From a virus, in IMG/VR virus record IMGVR_UViG_3300042876_000238, positions 1-64,000 of that record: 64,000 nucleotides of DNA; one strand, 5' to 3'. A model generated the notes under the pieces. It was not told the DNA's origin, ran no database searches, and saw nothing but the letters and a program-made list of their open reading frames with translations. Shown here piece after piece: positions 6,357-13,664 of the stretch. Both the position numbers and the translations under genes were made by a program. Position 1 is the first letter of the stretch; each line of letters starts with the position of its first letter.

Positions 6357-6760
6357 TGCCGTGGAATCAGAAGAACGCACGGTTCTATTGCGAGGTCTAC
6401 TCTGCGCGCAGGACAAAGGAGGTCATCCTGTCCGATGCGTACAAGGGGCTCGTTATCATCGCGGCAGGAGAGCAGGGCATGTTGCGCGTCACGCTGCGGG
6501 CTGACGGCATCGAGGAGAAGACCCGAACCGGTCCGCGTGGTGGCATCCACGTGGAGTCCAGACGGCATCTCGATAAGTTCATGGTCGAGTTCTGCCCGTG
6601 GCGCTCGTGCGAAGCGGAGGGCGACCCTGTCGTGATTGCTTCCGGCCCCTTGGACTTCGATCGCGTGAAGCACGGCGAGGCGATGGTGCGCTTCGACGAT
6701 CAGGCAATCGAGGTGTACCGGACGATGCGGGCGATCGAGATCATCAAGGAGACTTCCTGA
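6356..6760 (+). CDS. Phage protein, function unknown (134 aa)
   Basis: ATG overlapping the previous TGA. Alternating beta strands with many Arg/Glu and two Cys; no recognised motif. It contains a CGTTATCAT 9-mer (6451-6459) read here as Val-Ile-Ile. The next gene starts on its stop codon (TGATG). Confidence 0.6.
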   Translation: MPWNQKNARFYCEVYSARRTKEVILSDAYKGLVIIAAGEQGMLRVTLRADGIEEKTRTGPRGGIHVESRRHLDKFMVEFCPWRSCEAEGDPVVIASGPLDFDRVKHGEAMVRFDDQAIEVYRTMRAIEIIKETS

Positions 6761-7047
6761 TGCGCGCGTCACCGCACGGCTGGTACGGAGGGACGAGCGG
6801 AACTTCCGAGTCATCTCTCGTGTATCCGGACAAGCGCAAGGTCGGCCCTGTCCGGCCAAGCGCTTCGCCGTACACGGCCCGTGCTCGCACGATCAACGAG
6901 ATGAACTCTCACACGAGGTTCTATAAGTACTGCATCGTCGACCGCCACAACATCCCGATCTTCCTGTTCACGACGATCACTGAGGCTGAGTTCGTCGCCG
7001 AGAAGATCAATCTCAATATGGCGAAAGCCGTCCTCAGTGCGCCATGA
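6760..7047 (+). CDS. Early protein of the 'DRH' paralog family, copy 1 (95 aa)
   Basis: ATG at 6760 with AAGGAG 8 bases upstream. A Ser/Gly-rich N-terminal 50 residues precede a C-terminal segment with the pattern Tyr-x-x-x-Ile-Val-Asp-Arg-His, then hydrophobics and a helix. That segment is repeated in the protein at 7295-7498. Together with the next gene it forms a two-gene unit that occurs twice in tandem. Function unknown. Confidence 0.6.
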   Translation: MRASPHGWYGGTSGTSESSLVYPDKRKVGPVRPSASPYTARARTINEMNSHTRFYKYCIVDRHNIPIFLFTTITEAEFVAEKINLNMAKAVLSAP

Positions 7048-7328
7048 GACGAAAGCCAACCATCGTGATCAAGCAAGGGTTGGCCGAGTTCGATGATGAA
7101 GTGATCGAAGAATGGTGGGCGCAGTACTGCCTATGCTTCGGTCCAGACGCGTTCTATGGCAAGGCAGTGCCGGGTGAGTACGAGTTCTACGAGCGCATGG
7201 CGAAAGCCTTGGGCGTGTCACGCTGGGTAGCCCGGCAACTGCTGAAGCCGTTCGCCGGGCTGCTGCCAGACTCTTACGGGCACGAGCCGACATCATGCCA
7301 GACAAAGACGTTGCGACCTACCCGATGA
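7044..7328 (+). CDS. Early protein of the 'WWA-x-Y-x-L-x-FGPDA' paralog family, copy 1 (94 aa)
   Basis: ATGA junction with the previous gene. The motif EEWWAQYCLCFGPDAF lies about residues 20-35, followed by a Gly-Glu-x-Glu-Phe helix; the same arrangement is seen at 7491 and, more distantly, at 5822. No enzyme signature. Probably a small host-directed early protein; that is inference from location and size. Confidence 0.6.
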   Translation: MRRKPTIVIKQGLAEFDDEVIEEWWAQYCLCFGPDAFYGKAVPGEYEFYERMAKALGVSRWVARQLLKPFAGLLPDSYGHEPTSCQTKTLRPTR

Positions 7329-7498
7329 TCGCTAATATCCGTAAACGTGCCCCGTTCAAGGTCTGGGGATTCTGCAACGTGTACGACCTCATCGATCGGC
7401 ACGGGAACTTCGTCATCCTTGGTGTAAGCAAGAAGAGGGCAGAGGAGATCTGCGAACTCTGGAACACCGAGGCAGCAAAGGAGATTCTGCGTGGCTAA
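7295..7498 (+). CDS. Early protein of the 'DRH' paralog family, copy 2
   Basis: Similar to the C-terminal half of the protein at 6760: Tyr-x-Leu-Ile-Asp-Arg-His, a beta strand, then a helix with Glu/Trp/Asn. No start has a clear ribosome binding site: ATG 7295 gives 67 residues, while ATG 7325 forms an ATGA junction with the previous stop and gives 57. I regard 7325 as at least as likely. Function unknown. Confidence 0.55.
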   Translation: MPDKDVATYPMIANIRKRAPFKVWGFCNVYDLIDRHGNFVILGVSKKRAEEICELWNTEAAKEILRG

Positions 7499-7742
7499 AC
7501 ACACGTTACAGGAATGGTGGGCAATCTACTGCCTGCGCTTCGGCCCAGACGCACTGAACGATGTGTACGCGAAGGGGGAACGTGAGTTCCTGTTGGAAGT
7601 TGCCGACGATCTGGAAGTCCCGCCTCTCAGCGATCTCGGCCTGAGAGACTCAGCTAACCCCCGTGCAGGGCATCGTATCGCCGTCATTGCCTTGTTTTCT
7701 GATCTACGTATGAGGGAGAAAATAGCGGCCCGCAAGCCGTAA
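7491..7742 (+). CDS. Early protein of the 'WWA-x-Y-x-L-x-FGPDA' paralog family, copy 2 (83 aa)
   Basis: GTG at 7491 with AAAGGAG upstream and an 8-base overlap with the previous gene. Motif QEWWAIYCLRFGPDAL at about residues 7-22 matches the protein at 7044 almost position by position. Last gene of the small-gene string before the promoter at 7749. Confidence 0.6.
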   Translation: MAKHTLQEWWAIYCLRFGPDALNDVYAKGEREFLLEVADDLEVPPLSDLGLRDSANPRAGHRIAVIALFSDLRMREKIAARKP

Positions 7743-7748
7743 GACTTA

Positions 7749-7777
7749 TTGAGTTTGTGACACATGTTCGTTATCAT
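7749..7777 (+). promoter_or_regulatory. Sigma70-like promoter containing the CGTTATCAT 9-mer
   Basis: -35 TTGAGT (7749-7754), 17-base spacer, -10 TATCAT (7772-7777), which is the end of CGTTATCAT. Palindrome P8 starts 6 bases after the -10, over the expected start of transcription, an ideal position for repression. It drives the AAA+ ATPase gene at 7816. Confidence 0.6.
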
Positions 7778-7782
7778 GTCCA

Positions 7783-7796
7783 TTACACCGGTGTAA
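7783..7796. promoter_or_regulatory. Palindromic site P8 (TTACACCGGTGTAA)
   Basis: Perfect copy at +1 of the promoter at 7749-7777 and just before the GGAGGAG of the gene at 7816. Confidence 0.8.
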
Positions 7797-7815
7797 CCGG
7801 AGGAGCAAAGAAACT

Positions 7816-8874
7816 ATGAACCTGAAGGAAGCGAAGAACCTCATCAAGACCGTCTTCAAGACCCAGATCGAAACCGGCGTGCGGTTCGCCATCGAACTGT
7901 CGTCCGGCCCCGGCTTGGGCAAGTCCGAGGGTTGTGAACAGGTGGTCGACGAACTCAGCAAGGAGTTCGGCGAGCCCGTCGCGTTCATCCCCTACTTCCT
8001 CTCCACGCTCGAAGCCCCGGACGTCGGCGGCTTCAAGATCCCGACCAAGGACACCGACGGCACGCCGATCACGGTCTCCTCTCGCGCCCCGTGGATGCCC
8101 CGAGCGAACGCGCCGAAGTACGGCCTCATCCTGCTCGACGAGTTCCGACAGGCGTCCCACGATGTGCAGAAGCCCGCGGCCGAGTTGCTGCTCAACGGGC
8201 GGGTGGGTGAGTCGCAGTTGCCCATCACGTACTTCGTGTTGGCAGCGTCGAACCGGGAGAAGGATCGGTCAGGTGTGCAGCGCGAACTGGCGTTCATCGC
8301 CAACCGCCGCATGCTCATCACGGTCGACCCCAACCTCGACGCGTGGGTGGAGTGGGCGGAGCGCAAGAACATCCATCACGCTGCCATCTCGTTCGCCAAG
8401 TCGCATCCGGGCAAGGTGTTCCAGACGGAGATCCCGGACAAGCCGGGTCCCTTCTGCACTCCTCGCACGTTGGTGAAGACGTCGTACCTGATCGGCAAGC
8501 TCGACATGGCCTCGTTCACCGAGGCTGCGATGGGCTACATGGGTGAAGGCACGGCGGCCGAGTTCGTCGCGCACTTGCGGGTGGTCGATGAGTTGCCGGA
8601 CTACGAAGAGATCGTCGCTGCGCCCAACAAGGTGACGGTCCCGACGCGCCCGGACGCTTGCTACGCAGTAATGCAGATGATCGCCCATCGGGTCGACGGC
8701 CCGACGGCATCGGCTGCGTTCACCTACCTCAAGCGGCTGGGGCGTGAGTTCCAGATCGCGGGGCTGAAGGCGACGGTGCGGCGTTCGTCCGTACTGATGC
8801 AGACGCCTGAGTTCGGGGCGTGGATTCGCGAGAACAAGGACATCGTCCTCGCCGCGAACCTCGTGAAGAAGTGA
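7816..8874 (+). CDS. MoxR-type AAA+ ATPase (352 aa)
   Basis: ATP-driven remodelling protein. Walker A GPGLGKSE at residues 31-38, Walker B LILLDEF around 104-110 (Asp108, Glu109), and a sensor-1-like LAASNRE near residue 145; total length is typical of MoxR ATPases. These proteins usually act with a von Willebrand factor A (VWA) partner, and one is encoded three genes on (11035-12237). A strong ribosome binding site (GGAGGAG), a sigma70-like promoter and palindrome P8 lie upstream, so this starts its own controlled unit. Several phages carry a MoxR-VWA pair; the substrate here is unknown. Confidence 0.85.
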   Translation: MNLKEAKNLIKTVFKTQIETGVRFAIELSSGPGLGKSEGCEQVVDELSKEFGEPVAFIPYFLSTLEAPDVGGFKIPTKDTDGTPITVSSRAPWMPRANAPKYGLILLDEFRQASHDVQKPAAELLLNGRVGESQLPITYFVLAASNREKDRSGVQRELAFIANRRMLITVDPNLDAWVEWAERKNIHHAAISFAKSHPGKVFQTEIPDKPGPFCTPRTLVKTSYLIGKLDMASFTEAAMGYMGEGTAAEFVAHLRVVDELPDYEEIVAAPNKVTVPTRPDACYAVMQMIAHRVDGPTASAAFTYLKRLGREFQIAGLKATVRRSSVLMQTPEFGAWIRENKDIVLAANLVKK

Positions 8875-9011
8875 TCGGCAGCTTCACGAAGCTTTCCCAC
8901 ACTGTGCGGATGATGTTGTTCTGGGCACTCATGCTCATCAACATCATCCTGCTCAGTGCTGCCGGTTGGTTAGTTGTCAAATACGAGGAAGGAGACAAAG
9001 AACATGGCTAA
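8871..9011 (+). CDS. Membrane micro-protein (46 aa)
   Basis: GTG at 8871 in a GTGA junction with the ATPase gene. A polar N-terminus (about 12 residues), one long hydrophobic segment (about 13-35) and a charged C-terminus. Its position between the ATPase and the other members of the trio suggests a membrane anchor or effector for that complex, which is inference. It overlaps the next start by 8 bases. Confidence 0.55.
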   Translation: MIGSFTKLSHTVRMMLFWALMLINIILLSAAGWLVVKYEEGDKEHG

Positions 9012-9552
9012 GAAGAGAAAGGCTCAGTTCAAGACCCAGACGACGTCCATCGAGAGTGCCGTCAGCGACGCGTACTCCGGCATGGAGGAACTCAAGGACG
9101 AGTTGCAGAACTGGTACGACAACCTGCCCGAGAGTTTCCAGAACGGCTCGAAGGGCGATGCGTTGCAGAGCGCGATCGACCAGATCGACTGCGCGTCCGA
9201 GATCACGGTGCCCGACTGCCTGTGCAACGGCCCGGACTTGCCGGAGGTTTCCTACGACGAGTCGGTGAAGACCTCTCGTAGCGCGCGTAGGGATACTTGT
9301 GTGTCCATGCTGAATGGCGCAGCCGATGCCGCCCGCGACTACATCGACACGCTCAACGAGTTGGAGTTCGACGAGGACGGCAATCGCAAGCGCACACTCA
9401 CGGAGGGGGACGACGATGTCGAAGAAGACGGGTATCCGACGACCGAAGACGAGCGTGACTCGTGGGTCAGCGAGATCGAAGACTTTGCCAACGAGTGCGA
9501 GAACAACGTCGGCGAGTACGAAGCCGTCGAGTTCCCCGGAATGTACGGCTGA
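9004..9552 (+). CDS. Acidic phage protein, function unknown (182 aa)
   Basis: ATG at 9004 with GAAGGAGA upstream is preferred to an upstream ATG at 8974 inside the membrane gene. The basic N-terminal 10 residues are followed by a strongly acidic helical protein with a Cys-rich patch near residues 60-75 and a very acidic linker around 125-145. Not recognised. Embedded in the MoxR/VWA unit, so possibly part of that complex. Confidence 0.6.
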   Translation: MAKKRKAQFKTQTTSIESAVSDAYSGMEELKDELQNWYDNLPESFQNGSKGDALQSAIDQIDCASEITVPDCLCNGPDLPEVSYDESVKTSRSARRDTCVSMLNGAADAARDYIDTLNELEFDEDGNRKRTLTEGDDDVEEDGYPTTEDERDSWVSEIEDFANECENNVGEYEAVEFPGMYG

Positions 9553-9639
9553 TCTTCCGTACATCTGCGACAACTTCCTTGGCACGGCGCGTGACCCGCG
9601 CCGCTGCCACATCTGTCTCAACTTGAGAGAGGTACACAC

Positions 9640-11007
9640 ATGAGCGAAGAGTTTGACGAGATCCAAGACATCCTTGCAGGCATCCTTGGCGACAAGCCGA
9701 AAGCCCCGGCAGCGGCTCCGCCGCCGAAGGCGGCAGCGAGGGTGGCGACACCCGAGCCCGACGAGGACTTCCTCAATCTGGATGAGTTCACCCCGGCCCC
9801 GGTCGTTATCACGACGACGATCGACAAAAGCGGTGAGCGCAAGCACGCGCTGACGAGCGGCGTCCTGCCGAAGGGCATGGCACTGCCGGGCAGCGACGAG
9901 GACGTCATGTCCATCTTCGACAACCGAGACGACGACTACGGCTCCGACCCCACGGAAGACGCGCGAATCGAAGCAAGCCTCCCGAAGGGCGACGTCACGG
10001 TGGCGATCGACACGAGCGGGTCGGTCTCCGACGAGATGTCGAAGATGTTCGCGGACAGCGTCGAGCAGTCCCACATCAAGGTGCCAGTCCCGACGTTCAC
10101 TTCTGCAGACATGATGCAGTCGTTCGACATCCGCAACTTCGCTACGCTGGTGACGTTGCAGACGAACCGTTGGCACGCGAAGGTGAAGGACCGGCAGGCG
10201 TCGAAGGATGCGGCGAAGGCCAACTCTGCCGACGAGCGTGCGTTCGAGACCCGCAAGAAGTTGCTGGTCGGTGCTGACAGCATGTTGGTGGCGATCCACA
10301 AGGCGATCGACGCCGCACGCATCGAGCACTACGCGATGACCCTGCCGTGGTCGACGACTGGACTCGACGACACCGGGCGTCGGACGGGCGGTCGCCTCCT
10401 GATGAACACGCTGTTCTTCGAGTACACGCAGAAGATGGCGAAGTACCGGAAGGAGATGGAGGACGCGCTCAACGCGTTCGAGCCCGAGTATCCGAACCTG
10501 ATTGCCATTGCGAAGACCAAGCTGGGCAAGCGGTTCGATCCTCGTGAGTACCCGAACCCGTCGGCGATCCGTACGCACTTCAACCTGTCGTTCGACTTCC
10601 AGCCGATCCCCAAGGGCGAGGATTTCATGGGGCTGCCGAAACAGCAGTTGGACAAGCTGGCGCAGCACCTGAACAACCAGACCCAGACGATGCTGGAGAA
10701 CGCGATGCAGGAGAACTGGGTGCGGATGCGCGAGGTGATCGCAGCGATGGTCGAGCGGCTGTCGTCGCCCGACAAGCGGTTCCACTCCACGCTGGTGGAG
10801 AACGTGCGCGAAGCGGTGCGCCTGACTGCGCATCTCAACGCTACGAAGGACAAGCGCATCGAGGCGGTTCGCCAGTACGCCGACAAGCACCTGTGCCAGC
10901 ACGACGCCGAGGAACTGCGGAAGAACCCGACCCTGCGCGTGCAGGTTGCCGGGCATGCGCAGTCGGCGATCGACATGATGGACAAGACGGCCCTGAAGAA
11001 GCACTGA
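9640..11007 (+). CDS. Alpha-helical phage protein of the MoxR/VWA unit with an isolated MIDAS-like motif (455 aa)
   Basis: Pro/Ala-rich acidic N-terminus (1-60), then VTVAIDTSGSVSDEM (Asp124, Ser126, Ser128), which looks exactly like the first strand and metal-binding loop of a VWA domain. The rest of that fold is absent: from residue about 150 on the protein is a long helical domain with LQTNRWHAK, MTLPW and FEPEYPNLI segments. The helical part resembles a phage family often found beside MoxR ATPases (DUF3150-like, from memory). ATG with a weak GAGAGG upstream. Function unknown; probably an adaptor between the ATPase and the VWA protein. Confidence 0.65.
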   Translation: MSEEFDEIQDILAGILGDKPKAPAAAPPPKAAARVATPEPDEDFLNLDEFTPAPVVITTTIDKSGERKHALTSGVLPKGMALPGSDEDVMSIFDNRDDDYGSDPTEDARIEASLPKGDVTVAIDTSGSVSDEMSKMFADSVEQSHIKVPVPTFTSADMMQSFDIRNFATLVTLQTNRWHAKVKDRQASKDAAKANSADERAFETRKKLLVGADSMLVAIHKAIDAARIEHYAMTLPWSTTGLDDTGRRTGGRLLMNTLFFEYTQKMAKYRKEMEDALNAFEPEYPNLIAIAKTKLGKRFDPREYPNPSAIRTHFNLSFDFQPIPKGEDFMGLPKQQLDKLAQHLNNQTQTMLENAMQENWVRMREVIAAMVERLSSPDKRFHSTLVENVREAVRLTAHLNATKDKRIEAVRQYADKHLCQHDAEELRKNPTLRVQVAGHAQSAIDMMDKTALKKH

Positions 11008-11021
11008 TTACATCGGTGTAA
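11008..11021. promoter_or_regulatory. Palindromic site P9 (TTACATCGGTGTAA)
   Basis: One mismatch from the consensus; begins at the base after the TGA of the gene at 9640 and ends 13 bases before the next ATG. Confidence 0.6.
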
Positions 11022-11034
11022 TGGAGGTAGGAAG

Positions 11035-12237
11035 ATGACAGACTCTGTGAAGCTGACGACGTTGAAGACGGCCATGCTCCTGTATGTGCCGTTCTTCGCG
11101 TCACTGATGATCGACATTCTGGAGTTGAAGGTGGGCAAGTTCCCCGAGGTATTCGGGGGACACAAGCCCACGGCAGCGACGGATGGCAAGACGGTGTGGT
11201 TCGACGAGGACTTTCTCGACTCGTTGAAGCTGCCTGAAGCGGTTGCCCTGCTGTGTCACGAGATCGGGCATGTCATGTGGATGCACATGGCCCGAGGCAA
11301 GACGTATCAGGACACCGGCTTCGAGGGCGCGCCGTTCGATGCGAGCATCTGGAACATGGCGGGGGACTACATCATCAACGATATGTTGGTGGTATCGCAG
11401 ATCGGTGACTTGCCGAAGGGCGGCTTGCACGATCCGAGGCGTTTCCCGCACACGATGTCCGCTGAGGATGTGTACCGTGAGTTGATCAAGAATCCGCCGC
11501 AAGGCATGGGCGGCGGTACACCTGACCAGCACGGCAACACGGGTGTCACTCTCGACAAGCACATCCTGTCCCCGCAGGCAGTGACGGATCAGGAGATGCG
11601 CCGGGCGGTGAAGACGGCGAGCGAAGCAGCCAAGGCGATGGGCTCGATGCCTGCCGCACTGGAGCGTTTCGTCAACGAACTCATGAATCCGCAGGTGCCG
11701 TGGCAGGAAAAGCTGCGCTTCCACGTGGCTCGAAACATCGGCCGAGACTGCAAGACATGGCGCTCGCCCAACCGGCGTAGACTCGTGCTGCAGAAGATCT
11801 ACATGCCGAGTTACGTGGGGTATCAGGCAGGTGAAGTGGTCGTCGCTATCGACACATCCGGGTCGATCGGCCAGAAGGAACTCGATACGTTCCTGTCGGA
11901 ACTGTCGGGCATCCTCGACGACTGCAAGCCCGAGCGGGTGTGGGTGCTGGCGATCGACGCCGCGGTGGCGTCGGTTACTGAACTCGAATCCGGAGCGGAC
12001 ATCGCTTCCAATCCACCTGCGCTGAAGGGTGGCGGCGGTACGTCGTTCATTCCGGCGTTCGAGTGGTGCCAAGAGAACGGCATCGAGCCCGCGTCGCTCA
12101 TCTACTTCACCGACATGATGGGTAGCTTCCCGAAGGAAGCTCCATCGTATCCGGTGATCTGGTGTGCGACGTACGACTCTCCGCCGCCGTGGGGCGAGTA
12201 CATCCGCATCAACGTGGGAGGTCGCGATGATCGTTAA
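11035..12237 (+). CDS. Metallopeptidase-like plus VWA domain protein (DUF2201 type, 400 aa)
   Basis: The N-terminal domain carries a zinc-binding HEIGH motif (His75, Glu76, His79) within LLCHEIGHVMWMH, as in the putative metallopeptidase domain of DUF2201 proteins. The C-terminal domain is VWA-like, with the complete MIDAS motif Asp273-x-Ser275-x-Ser277 in VVVAIDTSGSIG, a later GGGGTSF and TDMMGSFP. This is the known partner architecture of MoxR ATPases (compare 7816-8874). ATG with GGAGGTAGGAAG upstream, behind P9. A role in protein processing or metal insertion, or in attacking host protein complexes, is conceivable but not shown. Confidence 0.8.
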   Translation: MTDSVKLTTLKTAMLLYVPFFASLMIDILELKVGKFPEVFGGHKPTAATDGKTVWFDEDFLDSLKLPEAVALLCHEIGHVMWMHMARGKTYQDTGFEGAPFDASIWNMAGDYIINDMLVVSQIGDLPKGGLHDPRRFPHTMSAEDVYRELIKNPPQGMGGGTPDQHGNTGVTLDKHILSPQAVTDQEMRRAVKTASEAAKAMGSMPAALERFVNELMNPQVPWQEKLRFHVARNIGRDCKTWRSPNRRRLVLQKIYMPSYVGYQAGEVVVAIDTSGSIGQKELDTFLSELSGILDDCKPERVWVLAIDAAVASVTELESGADIASNPPALKGGGGTSFIPAFEWCQENGIEPASLIYFTDMMGSFPKEAPSYPVIWCATYDSPPPWGEYIRINVGGRDDR

Positions 12238-12841
12238 TCCGGGCGCTGATGCCATGCGCGCAATCATCAAGCGAGATCCGACTACAGTCCTGTCCCGGCT
12301 TATCGATCGATTGGAGCTAACGGTTCCGTTCCCGATAGATATCAGAGCGTTCCACCTCTCGCTGTTCCCGGAACAGTTCATCGCTGCAGTGCACGAGCAT
12401 GCAGCCTACTCGCAGAACATGCGTGCGGTGTTGACGACGTCACATCAGGTGACTGTGCACTTAGGGTACGACCGCTTCATTAGACTGTCTCTGGAGTATG
12501 GCTCTCTGTCGCCGAAAGAGGAATTTCTGCAGTGTATGAACCATCCACGGCAGGAGGAGCTAGTCGAATGGCACGAAAAAGCGACGACCTACAACGTCAT
12601 ACTGACGGAGATGCAGGAGACGATGGCCGCCGTCCTGCTCGACTCACACGCGTTGGGAGCTTGGCCCGAGCTAGCACATGCTGTCGGCATCACGAGACTG
12701 CCCAGAAGCAGTACCGCTGCGTTACAGCGGCATCTGGAGGGTACTCAGGGCAAGGCGAAGCTGGATGCGTTGCTGGCCCAAGCCTCCCTCCTGCCAGACA
12801 TCAGGGCCCCACACGCGTGGGTCGGGCTGATAGGCAGGTGA
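12227..12841 (+). CDS. Phage protein, function unknown (204 aa)
   Basis: ATG at 12227 with GGGAGG upstream, overlapping the VWA gene by 11 bases. Largely helical, without membrane segments or a recognised motif. From here to 13519 codons such as CTA, ATA and TAG-bordered rare codons are more frequent and the GC content is lower than in flanking genes, hinting at a different origin. Confidence 0.6.
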   Translation: MIVNPGADAMRAIIKRDPTTVLSRLIDRLELTVPFPIDIRAFHLSLFPEQFIAAVHEHAAYSQNMRAVLTTSHQVTVHLGYDRFIRLSLEYGSLSPKEEFLQCMNHPRQEELVEWHEKATTYNVILTEMQETMAAVLLDSHALGAWPELAHAVGITRLPRSSTAALQRHLEGTQGKAKLDALLAQASLLPDIRAPHAWVGLIGR

Positions 12842-12844
12842 CAT

Positions 12845-13519
12845 ATGGGGCGTAGACGATATGGCCCTCGCGTCAAACAAGTCCTCACCAAGATCGATCG
12901 TGACGTCAACCGGCAAGTAGTCCTAAGTCGTGTATACAAACTCATGCGACACCGGCTGTTTGCGATGACGCCGTTTCCTTTCCCCTATCAGGAGGTGTTT
13001 GATTTCGTGTGGGGAGAGGAGCGGCTGGCACACATCGTCGCACTACCACGGGACTTATTCAGTTACGATCGTAGGTTTCGGTTTGACTACAAGCTATCTG
13101 CTGGCGAAGCTAGAAAGGTTACGCTGACCTTTGACGAGCCCGTAATAGTTCTGCGCAACTTCCAAGTCCTATCAGGAGATCATCTACCTGACTCTATGAA
13201 GACAAGCATCGAGGACTGGGTAGTACGGCGCAGGATGGCGACACACGACTATGGAGTAGTTAACGAGGCCGTGAAGAAGTTACTGGAGACTGCGCGCACA
13301 TACCGGCAGTTGAAAGGCTTCTGGCCCACGTTCAGTAAGTTCCTAGAGCCGGGGGCGCGTTACGAGTTCGATAGCGTAGCTCCGACCAAGCCATCGACGT
13401 TACTTCTCAACACGTGGGCACAAAGCACAGTGTTAACTCCTGACGAGGTCGATACGATGTTGAGCGAGGCGATGCTGCTCGAAGACTTGCCGATGGATGA
13501 GTCGGCGACGTACGACTAA
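12845..13519 (+). CDS. Phage protein, function unknown (224 aa)
   Basis: ATG three bases after the previous stop, with AGGTGA upstream. Basic N-terminal 30 residues, then a mixed alpha/beta protein with an acidic C-terminus. No recognised motif. Shares the lower-GC codon use of its neighbour at 12227. Last gene before the strong terminator at 13540. Confidence 0.6.
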   Translation: MGRRRYGPRVKQVLTKIDRDVNRQVVLSRVYKLMRHRLFAMTPFPFPYQEVFDFVWGEERLAHIVALPRDLFSYDRRFRFDYKLSAGEARKVTLTFDEPVIVLRNFQVLSGDHLPDSMKTSIEDWVVRRRMATHDYGVVNEAVKKLLETARTYRQLKGFWPTFSKFLEPGARYEFDSVAPTKPSTLLLNTWAQSTVLTPDEVDTMLSEAMLLEDLPMDESATYD

Positions 13520-13539
13520 CACGTAGATCGAAACCTACT

Positions 13540-13577
13540 GGCCCCCGGCGCTTCGGCGTCGGGGGCCTTTCTTTTTG
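13540..13577 (+). terminator. Strong rho-independent terminator
   Basis: 12-bp GC-rich stem (13540-13551 with 13556-13567, one T-G type mismatch) capped by a TTCG tetraloop and followed by TTTCTTTTT. It separates the accessory region from the replication region. Confidence 0.9.
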
Positions 13578-13603
13578 CCCAAAATCGGTCCTGTTGACTT
13601 CGG

Positions 13604-13612
13604 CGTTATCAT
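13604..13612 (+). promoter_or_regulatory. CGTTATCAT 9-mer upstream of the replication genes
   Basis: Lies between the terminator and the gene at 13665, 25 bases before palindrome P10. No -35-like hexamer sits 16-18 bases upstream, so if it is a promoter it is not a plain sigma70 one. Confidence 0.4.
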
Positions 13613-13637
13613 GGGCCACTATTGCGATAAGTCGGTT

Positions 13638-13651
13638 TTACACCGGTGTAA
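13638..13651. promoter_or_regulatory. Palindromic site P10 (TTACACCGGTGTAA)
   Basis: Perfect copy 13 bases before the ATG at 13665; the last one found going rightward. Confidence 0.75.
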
Positions 13652-13664
13652 GTGAGGTGATCGC

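Noticed and set aside
8977-11004. Long minus-strand open frame (675 codons) opposite the early VWA unit
   Set aside because: It mirrors the codon structure of the rightward genes at 9004 and 9640, is Arg/Leu/His-rich and has no ribosome binding site; a GC-rich antisense shadow.
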